Assembly (NCBI GenBank): GCA_038236705.1 | Contig: JBBRZN010000052.1 | Coordinates: forward strand, 1-13,748 | Direction of reading: 5' to 3' | DNA length: 13,748 nt | Source: AC-32 sp038236705 | Lineage (GTDB): Bacteria > Actinomycetota > Thermoleophilia > Gaiellales > Gaiellaceae | Part shown: one piece after another, positions 7,521-13,748 of the stretch | Layout of the letters: each line of letters starts with the position of its first letter | Numbering within the stretch: the first letter of the stretch is position 1 | Made by a program: the position numbers and the translations under genes | The notes under the pieces: model-generated | Databases searched by the model: none | Told to the model about the DNA's origin: nothing | What the model saw: the letters and a program-made list of their open reading frames with translations, nothing else

Positions 7521-8750
7521 CTAGCGGCCGGACGCGGCCTGACGGCGCCGCGCCACGGTGTCTAGCGTCACGGCGGCGAGCAGGATCACGCCGGTGGTGA
7601 TGAACTTGACCGCGTCGGTGTAGCCGACGAGGTCGATCCCGTTGGCGATCATCCCGATGATCAGGCCGCCGAAGAGGGCGCCGCTGACCCTGCCCCTTCC
7701 GCCGAAGAGGCTGACGCCGCCGATCACCGCGGCAGAGATCGCGTCGAGCAGGATCGTGCTCCCGCCGGCGGTCAGGTCGACCGAGTTGAGGCGAGACGCG
7801 AAGATGATCCCGCCCATCGCAGCCATCGCGCCCGAGATCGAGAAGACGAGGATCTTGATCAGCTTGACGTTGATGCCTGCTCGGTGTGCGGCCTCGGCGT
7901 TGCCCCCGACGGCGTAGACGTGGCGGCCGAAGGTCGTGCGGCCGGCGACGTATGCGCCGAGGACGACGAGGAACAGCACGATCAGCCCGACGAGAGGCAC
8001 GCCCCGAGAGTGGTTGCACACCGCAACCGCGGCGAAGGCGAGCGCGCCGTAGAAAGCAACGCGAGCAACGCTCAGGATGATGTTCCCCGAGCGCAGCCCC
8101 GCTCGACGGCGACTCAAGATGGTTCCGAAGACCGCGGCCGCGTAACCGACGGTGAAGATGATTGCGATCGCCCAGCCCCAGTTCTTCGTCAGGACGTAGT
8201 TGGCGATGTCGTTGATCTGGTGATCCTGGATCCCGATCACGCCCTGAGATCCGAGCGCCTTCAGGATCACCCCCTGCCAGGCCAGCAGCCCGGCGAGCGT
8301 GACCACGAACGAGGGCACGCCGAGGAATGCGATGAACGACCCCTGGAACGCGCCTATCGCCGCGCCGACGCCGAGCGCGACGAAGATCGCCACCAGGCCC
8401 GGGTAGTCGTGGCTCGAGCCCGGCATCTGCAGCTCGGCCACGACGACACCCGCGACGCCGCTGACATAGCCGATCGAAAGGTCGATCTCGCCGATCAGAA
8501 GCACGAAGACGACTCCGATCGCGATCACGGTCACGCCCGCCATTTGCTGGATCAGGTTCGAGAAGTTGACCGCACTGAAGAAGATCCCGACCTTCGAGGT
8601 GAAGAAGATCGTGATTGCGATCAGCCCGAAGATCACCGGCAGGCTGCCTACTTCACCTGCCCTGAGCGCCTCCCAGCGAGCCCGGAGGATCGCGCCGAGG
8701 CTCGTGTCCTCGCCGGCTGCGGCTACTTCGACCGGTGCCGCGGAGCTCAC
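7521..8750 (-). CDS. xylH: Sugar ABC transporter permease, XylH/RbsC (CUT2) family
   Basis: Inner-membrane permease of a CUT2 sugar importer, 409 aa. It is longer than RbsC (about 320) and close to E. coli XylH (about 390). After a ~35-residue hydrophilic N-terminus there are roughly ten or more membrane segments. The family motifs GEIDLSIGYVSG (substrate path) and GRHVYAVGGNAEAAHRAGI (cytoplasmic loop contacting the ATPase) are clear. It should pair with the adjacent ATPase and binding protein to import a pentose or similar sugar. The start is GTG 8750-8748, overlapping the ATPase stop TGA as GTGA, a classic sign of translational coupling. GAGG lies 8 nt upstream. The same frame is open further upstream inside the ATPase gene, but that part does not resemble a permease. 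Confidence 0.93.
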   Translation of the reverse strand: MSSAAPVEVAAAGEDTSLGAILRARWEALRAGEVGSLPVIFGLIAITIFFTSKVGIFFSAVNFSNLIQQMAGVTVIAIGVVFVLLIGEIDLSIGYVSGVAGVVVAELQMPGSSHDYPGLVAIFVALGVGAAIGAFQGSFIAFLGVPSFVVTLAGLLAWQGVILKALGSQGVIGIQDHQINDIANYVLTKNWGWAIAIIFTVGYAAAVFGTILSRRRAGLRSGNIILSVARVAFYGALAFAAVAVCNHSRGVPLVGLIVLFLVVLGAYVAGRTTFGRHVYAVGGNAEAAHRAGINVKLIKILVFSISGAMAAMGGIIFASRLNSVDLTAGGSTILLDAISAAVIGGVSLFGGRGRVSGALFGGLIIGMIANGIDLVGYTDAVKFITTGVILLAAVTLDTVARRRQAASGR

Positions 8751-9520
8751 GTGACTGCCTCGACTTCTTCCGGAGCCGCGGCTCCGGCGGTGATCGCCCG
8801 CACGATCTCCTGCTGGGTCGTCTTGTCCTTTTCGTAGACGCCGACGTTCCGGCCGAGCCGCAACACGGTGATCCGGTTCGCCACCTCGAAGATGTCGACG
8901 AGGTTGTGGGAGACGTACACGACGGCGAGCCCTTGCTCGGCCAGCCGCTTGACCAGGGCGAGCACCTGGCGCGTCTGAGCCACCCCGAGGGCCGCCGTCG
9001 GCTCGTCGAGGAAGACGACGCGGTTGTTCCACATCACCGCGCGGGCGACGGCCACCGACTGCCGCTGGCCGCCCGAGAGCGTGGCCACGGGCTGGCGGAC
9101 GGACGAGATCGTCGTCACCGACAGCGACGCCAGGGTCTCGGCGGTCTTCTGCTCCATCGCAGACTCCTTGAGCCGGAAGAGCGCGTCGTGCTCCTCGCGG
9201 CCGAGGTACATGTTCTGGACGACGTCGAGGTTGTCGCAGAGCGCGAGGTCCTGGTAGACCACCTCGATTCCCAGCTTGGCCGCGTCCTTCGGCCCGTGGA
9301 TGGCGACGGGCTTGCCCTGGAAGAGGATCTCGCCGCCGTCGATCGAGTAGATCCCGGCGACGCACTTGATCAGCGTGGACTTGCCGGCGCCGTTGTCTCC
9401 GACCAGCGCCATCACCTCGCCGTCCCGAACCTCCAGGTCGACCTCCTGCAGAGCCTCCACGGAGCCAAAGTGCTTGGAGACCCCGCGAAGCGCGAGCGTC
9501 GGGGTGGGAGGGGCGTTCAC
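8747..9520 (-). CDS. xylG: Sugar ABC transporter ATP-binding protein, single-domain XylG-like
   Basis: ATPase that powers the sugar importer, 257 aa, cytoplasmic and membrane-associated. All ABC motifs are intact: Walker A GDNGAGKS (41-48), Q-loop Q90 in VVYQDLALCDNL, signature LSGGQ (148-152), Walker B VVFLDEP (168-174) with catalytic E173, and switch H205 in VYVSH. Enterobacterial XylG and RbsA are about 500 aa with two fused ATPase domains; this one has a single domain, so it presumably works as a homodimer. The start is a GTG at 9520 (M-N-A-P-P) with no good ribosome binding site, lying 58 nt after the xylF stop and just beyond the strong hairpin at 9537-9567. The stop overlaps the permease start. 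Confidence 0.93.
   Translation of the reverse strand: MNAPPTPTLALRGVSKHFGSVEALQEVDLEVRDGEVMALVGDNGAGKSTLIKCVAGIYSIDGGEILFQGKPVAIHGPKDAAKLGIEVVYQDLALCDNLDVVQNMYLGREEHDALFRLKESAMEQKTAETLASLSVTTISSVRQPVATLSGGQRQSVAVARAVMWNNRVVFLDEPTAALGVAQTRQVLALVKRLAEQGLAVVYVSHNLVDIFEVANRITVLRLGRNVGVYEKDKTTQQEIVRAITAGAAAPEEVEAVT
8770..8787. other. Perfect 18-bp palindrome near the end of xylG
   Basis: CCGGAGCC followed by GCGGCTCCGG reads the same on both strands. In mRNA it can fold as a 7-bp stem with a CGCG loop, ending about 19 nt before the xylH GTG and directly before GGAAGAAG. It encodes A-G-A-A-A-P in a low-complexity tail, so it may be codon chance, or it may modulate translation of xylH. Confidence 0.4.
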
Positions 9521-9536
9521 GGGCGGTTTGTACCAC

Positions 9537-9567
9537 GGTAGGGGCGCCCGCCGTGGGCGCCCCTACC
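9537..9567 (-). promoter_or_regulatory. Strong 13-bp-stem hairpin between xylF and xylG
   Basis: GGTAGGGGCGCCC and GGGCGCCCCTACC are perfect inverted repeats of 13 nt separated by a 5-nt loop. The hairpin begins 11 nt after the xylF stop and ends 16 nt before the xylG start. No T-run follows. In binding-protein operons such a hairpin usually protects the upstream message or attenuates transcription, so that more binding protein than membrane parts is made. That role is inferred here. Confidence 0.7.
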
Positions 9568-9578
9568 GGCAAGGCCTT

Positions 9579-10652
9579 CTACTTGCAGTACTTCGCGTAC
9601 TGCCCGATGCAGACCTGGCTCCTCTTCAGGGCACCATCCGTGAAGAGCAGCTTGTAGTTCTTCTTCGTGATCCAGACGGGCGTCAGCAGGATCGACGGCG
9701 TCCCGCTGACCTTGGCGTTCACGCCACGCACGGGCTTACCCTTGACGATCGCGACCGCGACGGCTGCCGCGGCGTTCGCCTCCTGGCGGACGGACTTGTA
9801 GACCGTGCCGCTCTGCCAGCCGGCGAGGATGAACTGCACTCCGGTCGGCGTCGCGTCCTGGCCGGTCACGGGGATCGGCTTCAGGCCGTGGGCCTTCAGC
9901 GACGAGATGACTGCGCCGGCGAGGCCGTCATTCGCAGCGATCGCCCCATTGATCTTGTTGCTGTTGCGGGCGAGCATCTGGTCGAAGATGCGCCGTCCCT
10001 TGATCGCGCTCCAGTCGGTCCACTGGTCGCCGGCGATCGCCTTCTTGAAGGTGCCGTTCTTGAAGAGCGGCTTGAGCACGGAGTCGTAGCCCTGCTTGAA
10101 CAGCTTCGCGTTGTTGTCCTTGACGTCGCCGTTCAGCTCTGCGATGACCGGGTGCTTCGAGTACAGCTTCTTGGCCTGCAAGGCTCCGACGAGGCCCTTG
10201 CCCTGGAGCTTGCCGACCCCCACGCTGTTGTGCGAGACGTAGTAGGAGGCCTTGCTGCCCACCACGAGGCGGTCGTAGTCGATCACCTTCGCCCCGCCGC
10301 TGACGGCGGTGTTGGTGATCGAAGCGCCCGAGGCGGGATCGAGCGCGTCGATCAGGATCACCTTGGCGCCCTGCGCGAGGCACTGCTGCGCCTGCGACTT
10401 CATCTTCTGCGGATCGGCGTGCGCGTTCAGCACCTGAGCCGGCACGGCGGCCTTCTTGAAGGCTGCTTTGAGGAGTGGTGCGTCGAACAGGGTGTAGCGC
10501 GTGGAGGACGTGGTGTCCGGCAAAAGCACGCACACCTTGATCGACGCGGACTTGGTGGCCGGCCCGGTGACGCGCGCCGATGCGGCGGCGGCAACAAGCC
10601 CGACCAGGACGACCGCGGTCGTGGCGGCGATCATCCAAAGATGTGGTTTCAT
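9579..10652 (-). CDS. xylF: Sugar ABC transporter substrate-binding protein, XylF family
   Basis: Extracytoplasmic binding protein of the CUT2 importer, 357 aa. A basic start and hydrophobic core (about 6-26, ending AAAASA) form a Sec signal peptide. The mature part resembles xylose-binding XylF: IDYDRLV (124-130), YYVSHNSVGVGKLQGK, DNNAKLFKQGYDSVLKP (179-195), GDQWTDW (208-214), ANDGLAGAVI (240-249) and GQDATPTGVQFILAGWQSGTVYK. D-xylose is the likely ligand, although related sugars are possible. No lipobox Cys follows the signal peptide; Cys occur only at 41, 91, 348 and 356, and the last two could form a C-terminal disulfide. ATG 10652 has GGGAGGA 10 nt upstream. The open frame continues upstream to 11216 but crosses the divergent aminotransferase and is not real. 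It is first in the xylF-xylG-xylH operon and divergent from the aminotransferase across about 90 nt. Confidence 0.94.
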   Translation of the reverse strand: MKPHLWMIAATTAVVLVGLVAAAASARVTGPATKSASIKVCVLLPDTTSSTRYTLFDAPLLKAAFKKAAVPAQVLNAHADPQKMKSQAQQCLAQGAKVILIDALDPASGASITNTAVSGGAKVIDYDRLVVGSKASYYVSHNSVGVGKLQGKGLVGALQAKKLYSKHPVIAELNGDVKDNNAKLFKQGYDSVLKPLFKNGTFKKAIAGDQWTDWSAIKGRRIFDQMLARNSNKINGAIAANDGLAGAVISSLKAHGLKPIPVTGQDATPTGVQFILAGWQSGTVYKSVRQEANAAAAVAVAIVKGKPVRGVNAKVSGTPSILLTPVWITKKNYKLLFTDGALKRSQVCIGQYAKYCK

Positions 10653-10742
10653 CACTTTCGATTCCTCCCTTGCGGATAGAGACACCGTTGGTAGCACGTT
10701 TCCTCGGCCGGAACAAGCAAGAGCGTGCGCTGCCCGAGGTGA

Positions 10743-12090
10743 TTGACTAGGCCAGTGAAGGTCGCAGAGCTGCTGACGAGAGAATTGGAGCGCTTCGAGC
10801 GCGCGAATCCACGCTCGCTTGCACTTGCCCGCGAGGCCGAGGAGTCGCTGCTGGGCGGGGTACCGATGCCCTGGATGATCCGCTGGGCCGGCGGCTTTCC
10901 GGTCTTTGCGGCCGACGCGCAGGGAGCGCGCTTCCGCGACGTGGACGGGCACGAATACTCGGACTTCTGCCTCGGCGACACCGCCGCGATGACGGGCCAC
11001 TCGCCGGAGCCGACCGTCCGGGCGATCGCCGAGCAGGCGAGCCGCGGGATCACGCTGATGCTGCCCAGCGAGGATGCGATCTGGGTCGGGCGCGAGCTCG
11101 CGCGGCGCTTCGGGCTCCCACGCTGGCAGTTCGCGCTGACGGCGACGGACGCGAACCGGTTCGCGATCCGGCTCGCGCGCGAGCTGATCCCGCCGCCCGA
11201 AGATCCTTGTTTTCAATTGGTGCTACCACGGCAGCGTCGACGAGACGTTCGCCACCCTCGACGGCGGGGCGGTGGTCGCGCGGGAAGGGAACGTCGGCCC
11301 GCCGGTCGCGCTCGCCGAGACCACGCGCGTGGTCGAGTGGAACGACTCGGAGACCCTCGAGCGCGAGCTCGCCCACGGCGACGTCGCCTGCGTCCTGGCC
11401 GAGCCCGCGCTGACGAACATCGGCATCGTTCTGCCGGAGCCGGGCTTCCACGACGCGCTCCGCCAGGCCACCCGCGCCGCGGGAACGCTGCTGATCGTGG
11501 ACGAGACACACACGATCTGCGCAGGCCCAGGCGGCTACACGGCCGCCTACGGCCTCGAACCCGACCTGCTCACGATCGGCAAGCCGATCGCCGGCGGCGT
11601 CCCGGCCGCGGCCTACGGGTTCTCGCGCGAGGTCGCCGAGCACCTCGAGGAGCTCATGCCGCGGGACGAGCGCGCGGACACCGGCGGGATTGGCGGCACC
11701 GTCGCCGCCAACGTGCTCTCGCTCGCTGCCACGCGCGCCACGCTGGACGAGGTGCTCACCGAGGAGGCTTTCGAGCACATGATCGTGCTGGGCGAGCGCT
11801 TCGAGGCCGGCGTCGCGGAGGTGATCGAGCGCCACGATCTCCCATGGCACGTGACCCGGCTCGGCTGCCGGGTCGAGTACCTCTTCCGGCGCGAGCGCCC
11901 GCGCAACGGCACCGAAGCGGCCGCCGGAGGGAATCCCGAGCTCGACCGGCTCATCCACCTGTACGCCCTCAACCGTGGGATCCTGCTGACGCCGTTCCAC
12001 AACATGGCCCTGATGTCGCCGGCTACGACCGACGCCGACGTGGACCTCCACACGAAGGTCTTCGACGAGGCGGCCGGTGAACTAGCCTAA
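10743..12090 (+). pseudogene. Class III aminotransferase (PLP-dependent), interrupted by a single frameshift
   Basis: A glutamate-1-semialdehyde-aminomutase-like class III aminotransferase, about 448 aa if repaired. The first part (GGFPVFAADAQGARFRDVDG, DFCLGDTAAMTGHSP, FALTATDANRFAIRLAREL) is in the frame of 10743. From about 11190 the family sequence continues in the next frame as RRPKILVFNWCYHGSVDETF, then AEPALTNIGIVLPEPGFHDAL, with Asp in VDETHT (codon 11500-11502) and the PLP lysine in TIGKPIAGG (codon 11581-11583), to TAA 12088-12090. One extra base in the stretch 11187-11199 explains the switch. Left unrepaired, the protein loses its PLP-binding half. Because the second half is fully open, the shift is either recent or a sequencing error. 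The start is TTG 10743 or GTG 10755; neither has a convincing ribosome binding site. The substrate is unknown. Confidence 0.85.
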
Positions 12091-12193
12091 ACTCGCCCGC
12101 TCGGAGGACGAAACAACACTGCGGCCGATCGGCCTCATCCCACAGAGCATTCCGCTGGCCCTCGACGTTCGCTGGCACTTCGCGGGCCTCGCC

Positions 12194-13177
12194 GTGCTCG
12201 CGACCCTGGCGACGGCTGCCTTGCTCGTCTGGATTGTGGGTTCCTCACGGCACGAGCAGGGTAGGCGCGCCGGCGCTCCCCGGCGGCGCGACCGCCGCCG
12301 CCGCGCCGTGACAGGCCGGCCGGACCCGCGGGAGGCGCTTGCCCTAGTGGGTGACGCGCTCGCGGCGACGCACAATCCGCGTGCGCTTCTTCCCGTGATC
12401 CTCAACGTGATCACCGAGGCGACCGGGGTTCGCGGCGGCAGGCTCCTCCACGGCGACCGGGAGATCGGCTGGGTGGGTGAGGTCACCGACTGGTCCGACG
12501 AGCTGGAGTTCGAGCTCGCGCCGGCCGACGAGAACGGCGCAACCAGGCTCTTGCTCTACCCGCCGGCCGGCGGCTTCGGGGCTGAAACGGAGCAACTGGC
12601 CGAATGGCTCGCCTCGCAGGCGGCGATTGCGTTGGAGAATGCCCGCCTGCACGATGTCGTCCAGCGACAGGCGATGACCGACGAGCTCACGGGTCTCGTC
12701 AACCGGCGACGATTCATCTCGGCGCTCGAGGCGGAGATCGAGAGAGCGTCGAGCCTTGGCGGCACCGTCTCGGTCGTCCTCGTCGACCTGGACGACTTCA
12801 AGCTGATCAACGACCGCTTCGGGCACCACGCGGGCGACCTCGTACTGCAGGCGTTCGCGTTGCTGCTCGAGGCTCACGTTCGGCCCATCGACGTGGCGGG
12901 GCGCCTGGGAGGCGAGGAGTTCGCGCTCCTGCTGCCGGACGCGGACACTGCGGGCGCGGCGGCCACCGCCGAGCGGCTCCGGCGCTCGCTCGACGACGGG
13001 CCGATTGCACGCGCGGACGGCCGCGACCTCAGCGTCACAGCAAGCTTCGGCGTCGCTCATTACTCCGCGGGGCAATCGGGAGACGAGCTCTTGCGGATCG
13101 CAGATGACGCGCTCTATCGCGCCAAGGAAGAGGGGAAGAACCGAGTCTGCCTCGCACCCGCCTCCACGCCTGCGTAA
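12194..13177 (+). CDS. Membrane-anchored GAF-GGDEF diguanylate cyclase
   Basis: Probably makes cyclic di-GMP from two GTP. From GTG 12194 it is 327 aa: one membrane segment (about 2-17), a very arginine-rich stretch (24-37) that should sit on the cytoplasmic side, a weak GAF-like domain (about 45-150), a short linker helix, and a GGDEF domain (160-318). The domain carries VDLDDFKLINDRFGHHAGD (197-215) and the active-site GGEEF (239-243). RPID (230-233), five residues before GGEEF, matches the RxxD inhibitory site, so product inhibition is predicted. The frame stays open upstream to 12086. GGAGG at 12103-12107 points to an earlier start, but no ATG/GTG/TTG is in frame there; only CTG 12119 is, which would add 25 residues and lengthen the membrane segment. 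It follows the aminotransferase closely and probably shares its transcript. Confidence 0.9.
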   Translation: MLATLATAALLVWIVGSSRHEQGRRAGAPRRRDRRRRAVTGRPDPREALALVGDALAATHNPRALLPVILNVITEATGVRGGRLLHGDREIGWVGEVTDWSDELEFELAPADENGATRLLLYPPAGGFGAETEQLAEWLASQAAIALENARLHDVVQRQAMTDELTGLVNRRRFISALEAEIERASSLGGTVSVVLVDLDDFKLINDRFGHHAGDLVLQAFALLLEAHVRPIDVAGRLGGEEFALLLPDADTAGAAATAERLRRSLDDGPIARADGRDLSVTASFGVAHYSAGQSGDELLRIADDALYRAKEEGKNRVCLAPASTPA

Positions 13178-13200
13178 GGCTCCGTCACTCGCACCGACCA

Positions 13201-13206
13201 TACTCT
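13201..13206 (+). promoter_or_regulatory. Possible -10 box for a leaderless transcript of the terminal gene
   Basis: TACTCT fits TANNNT and ends 7 nt before GTG 13214, the same distance as for the reductase gene. No recognisable -35 box lies 16-18 nt upstream, so support is weak. Confidence 0.3.
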
Positions 13207-13213
13207 GCAGTAA

Positions 13214-13748
13214 GTGGTCTCTGGAAACCTTTTGCGGGTCGCTGCCCTCGTCACCGCCGCTGGGGCGTCCGGCTACTTCTGGCGCGCAGCGCTGGAGCCT
13301 TCGACCGGATCGCGGGTCCTGGGGGCACCGGCGCCGCTGTCGCAGGACTTCCGCGCCGCGGTCGGAGGGCCTTCACCGACCCGCCGCGCGGCGCCGGCTG
13401 CCCCGCGGTCCGCATCGGGGTCGACTACCGGCACAGCTCGCTCGGCGCCTGCGACTGCCTCACGCCGATTCGAGGCGGGCGCTGGATCGACTACGAGCAA
13501 GTCTCGAAGCGCATTCCCGGGCCAGTCGCACGGAACGCCACCGCCACCGCCACCGCCACCGCCACCTCCGCCTCCGCCACCTCCGCCTCCGCCTCCGCCT
13601 CCGCCTCCGCCGCCACCGCCACCCCCGGCGAACATCGCGCCGAAAGCGGTTGCGGACTCAGCCTCGACGATCGGCACTGCGCTCGTTACGGGCAATGTCC
13701 TGACGAACGACAGCGACGGCAACGGCGATGTGCTGACTGCTGTGACGA
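13214..13748 (+). CDS. N-terminal part of an exported proline-rich protein with a cadherin/VCBS-like repeat (runs off the right edge)
   Basis: Partial gene, open without a stop from GTG 13214 (or TTG 13232) to the window end, at least 178 codons. The start LRVAALVTAAGASGYFW is weakly hydrophobic and could be a signal or anchor. Then comes a low-complexity Ala/Ser/Thr/Arg region, a run of 30 prolines (13538-13627), and a domain start ANIAPKAVADSAST, ALVTGNVLTNDSDGNGDVL. The NVLTNDSDGNGD motif is typical of cadherin-like/VCBS/tandem-95 repeats in large surface adhesins, so an extracellular or wall-associated protein with a stiff proline stalk is inferred. Between about 13365 and 13537 the neighbouring frame looks more coding: ACDCLTPIRGGRWIDYEQV, with 6 of 48 codons ending in A/T against 15 of 46. 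Two compensating frameshifts are therefore possible. No signature names a specific protein. Confidence 0.55.
   Translation, partial: MVSGNLLRVAALVTAAGASGYFWRAALEPSTGSRVLGAPAPLSQDFRAAVGGPSPTRRAAPAAPRSASGSTTGTARSAPATASRRFEAGAGSTTSKSRSAFPGQSHGTPPPPPPPPPPPPPPPPPPPPPPPPPPPPPPANIAPKAVADSASTIGTALVTGNVLTNDSDGNGDVLTAVT
13538..13627 (+). repeat. 90-nt CCN microsatellite encoding 30 consecutive prolines
   Basis: Thirty in-frame proline codons, mostly alternating CCA/CCG and then CCT/CCG, with near-perfect 6-nt periodicity. Such a tract is prone to slippage in steps of 3 or 6 nt, which would change stalk length without breaking the frame. It is also a likely site of assembly error. Confidence 0.9.

Noticed and set aside
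8751..9572. Upstream extension of the permease open frame to 9572
   Set aside because: It overlaps the ATPase gene out of frame and reads as Arg/Gly-rich nonsense; the GTGA overlap gives a convincing permease start at 8750.
10653..10742. Operator-like inverted sequence (TTCC, 6 nt, GGAA) between xylF and the aminotransferase
   Set aside because: Only 4-bp arms and no match to a known sugar-repressor operator that I can confirm; clear promoter boxes were also not found here.
10747..10757. CTAGGCCAGTG at the aminotransferase start resembling the repeat's first 11 bases
   Set aside because: The match ends after 11 bases with no GGGAATGT part; likely chance.
10653..11216. Upstream extension of the xylF open frame to 11216
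   Set aside because: It crosses the divergent aminotransferase; ATG 10652 is followed by a clear signal peptide and preceded by GGGAGGA.
13517..13537. Possible fourth copy of the dispersed repeat (GGGCCAGT followed by CGGAACG)
   Set aside because: Only a partial match (about 15 of 21) that lies within a coding stretch and lacks the GGGAATGT core.
13273..13722. Minus-strand poly-glycine open frame
   Set aside because: It is the complement of the proline-codon tract; the plus-strand frame continues into a recognisable cadherin/VCBS-like repeat.

Overview
The window is GC-rich, with codon third positions strongly biased to G/C. Its gene families (zinc-ribbon/cyclase/ATPase/TPR fusion, GAF-cyclase, GAF-GGDEF, a xylose-type ABC importer with a single-domain ATPase) suggest an actinobacterium, perhaps of the Thermoleophilia (Solirubrobacterales/Gaiellales-like). 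The phylum is an inference from gene content, not from a marker gene. No rRNA, tRNA, CRISPR array or transposase gene was seen.

Layout. (1) Positions 1-4700: two leftward genes, a 992-993 aa class III nucleotide cyclase fused to an ATPase and TPR-like region, and an aldo/keto reductase. Three same-orientation copies of a ~31 bp repeat lie in the gaps, giving repeat-cyclase-repeat-reductase-repeat. A possible leftward gene starts at the extreme left edge. (2) 4701-6110: a rightward BBE-type FAD oxidoreductase with a strong ribosome binding site, divergent from the reductase. (3) 6204-7394: a leftward GAF + class III cyclase, convergent with the oxidoreductase across a likely terminator hairpin. 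(4) 7521-10652: a leftward xylFGH-like sugar importer operon with a 13-bp-stem hairpin between binding protein and ATPase, and a 4-nt GTGA overlap between ATPase and permease. (5) 10743-13177: a rightward class III aminotransferase broken by one frameshift, then a membrane-anchored GAF-GGDEF diguanylate cyclase. (6) 13214-end: the start of an exported-looking protein with a run of 30 prolines and a cadherin/VCBS-like repeat, cut by the window edge.

How it fits together. Three nucleotide second-messenger enzymes (two class III cyclases and one GGDEF) share 13 kb with a sugar importer and metabolic oxidoreductases. No direct functional link between them can be shown from sequence. The importer is the clearest working unit. 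The most unusual structural signal is the triplicated intergenic repeat, which frames two genes like cassettes. Three genes (cyclase, reductase, terminal exported protein) have a TANNNT -10-like box only 6-8 nt before the start codon, the arrangement expected for leaderless mRNAs.
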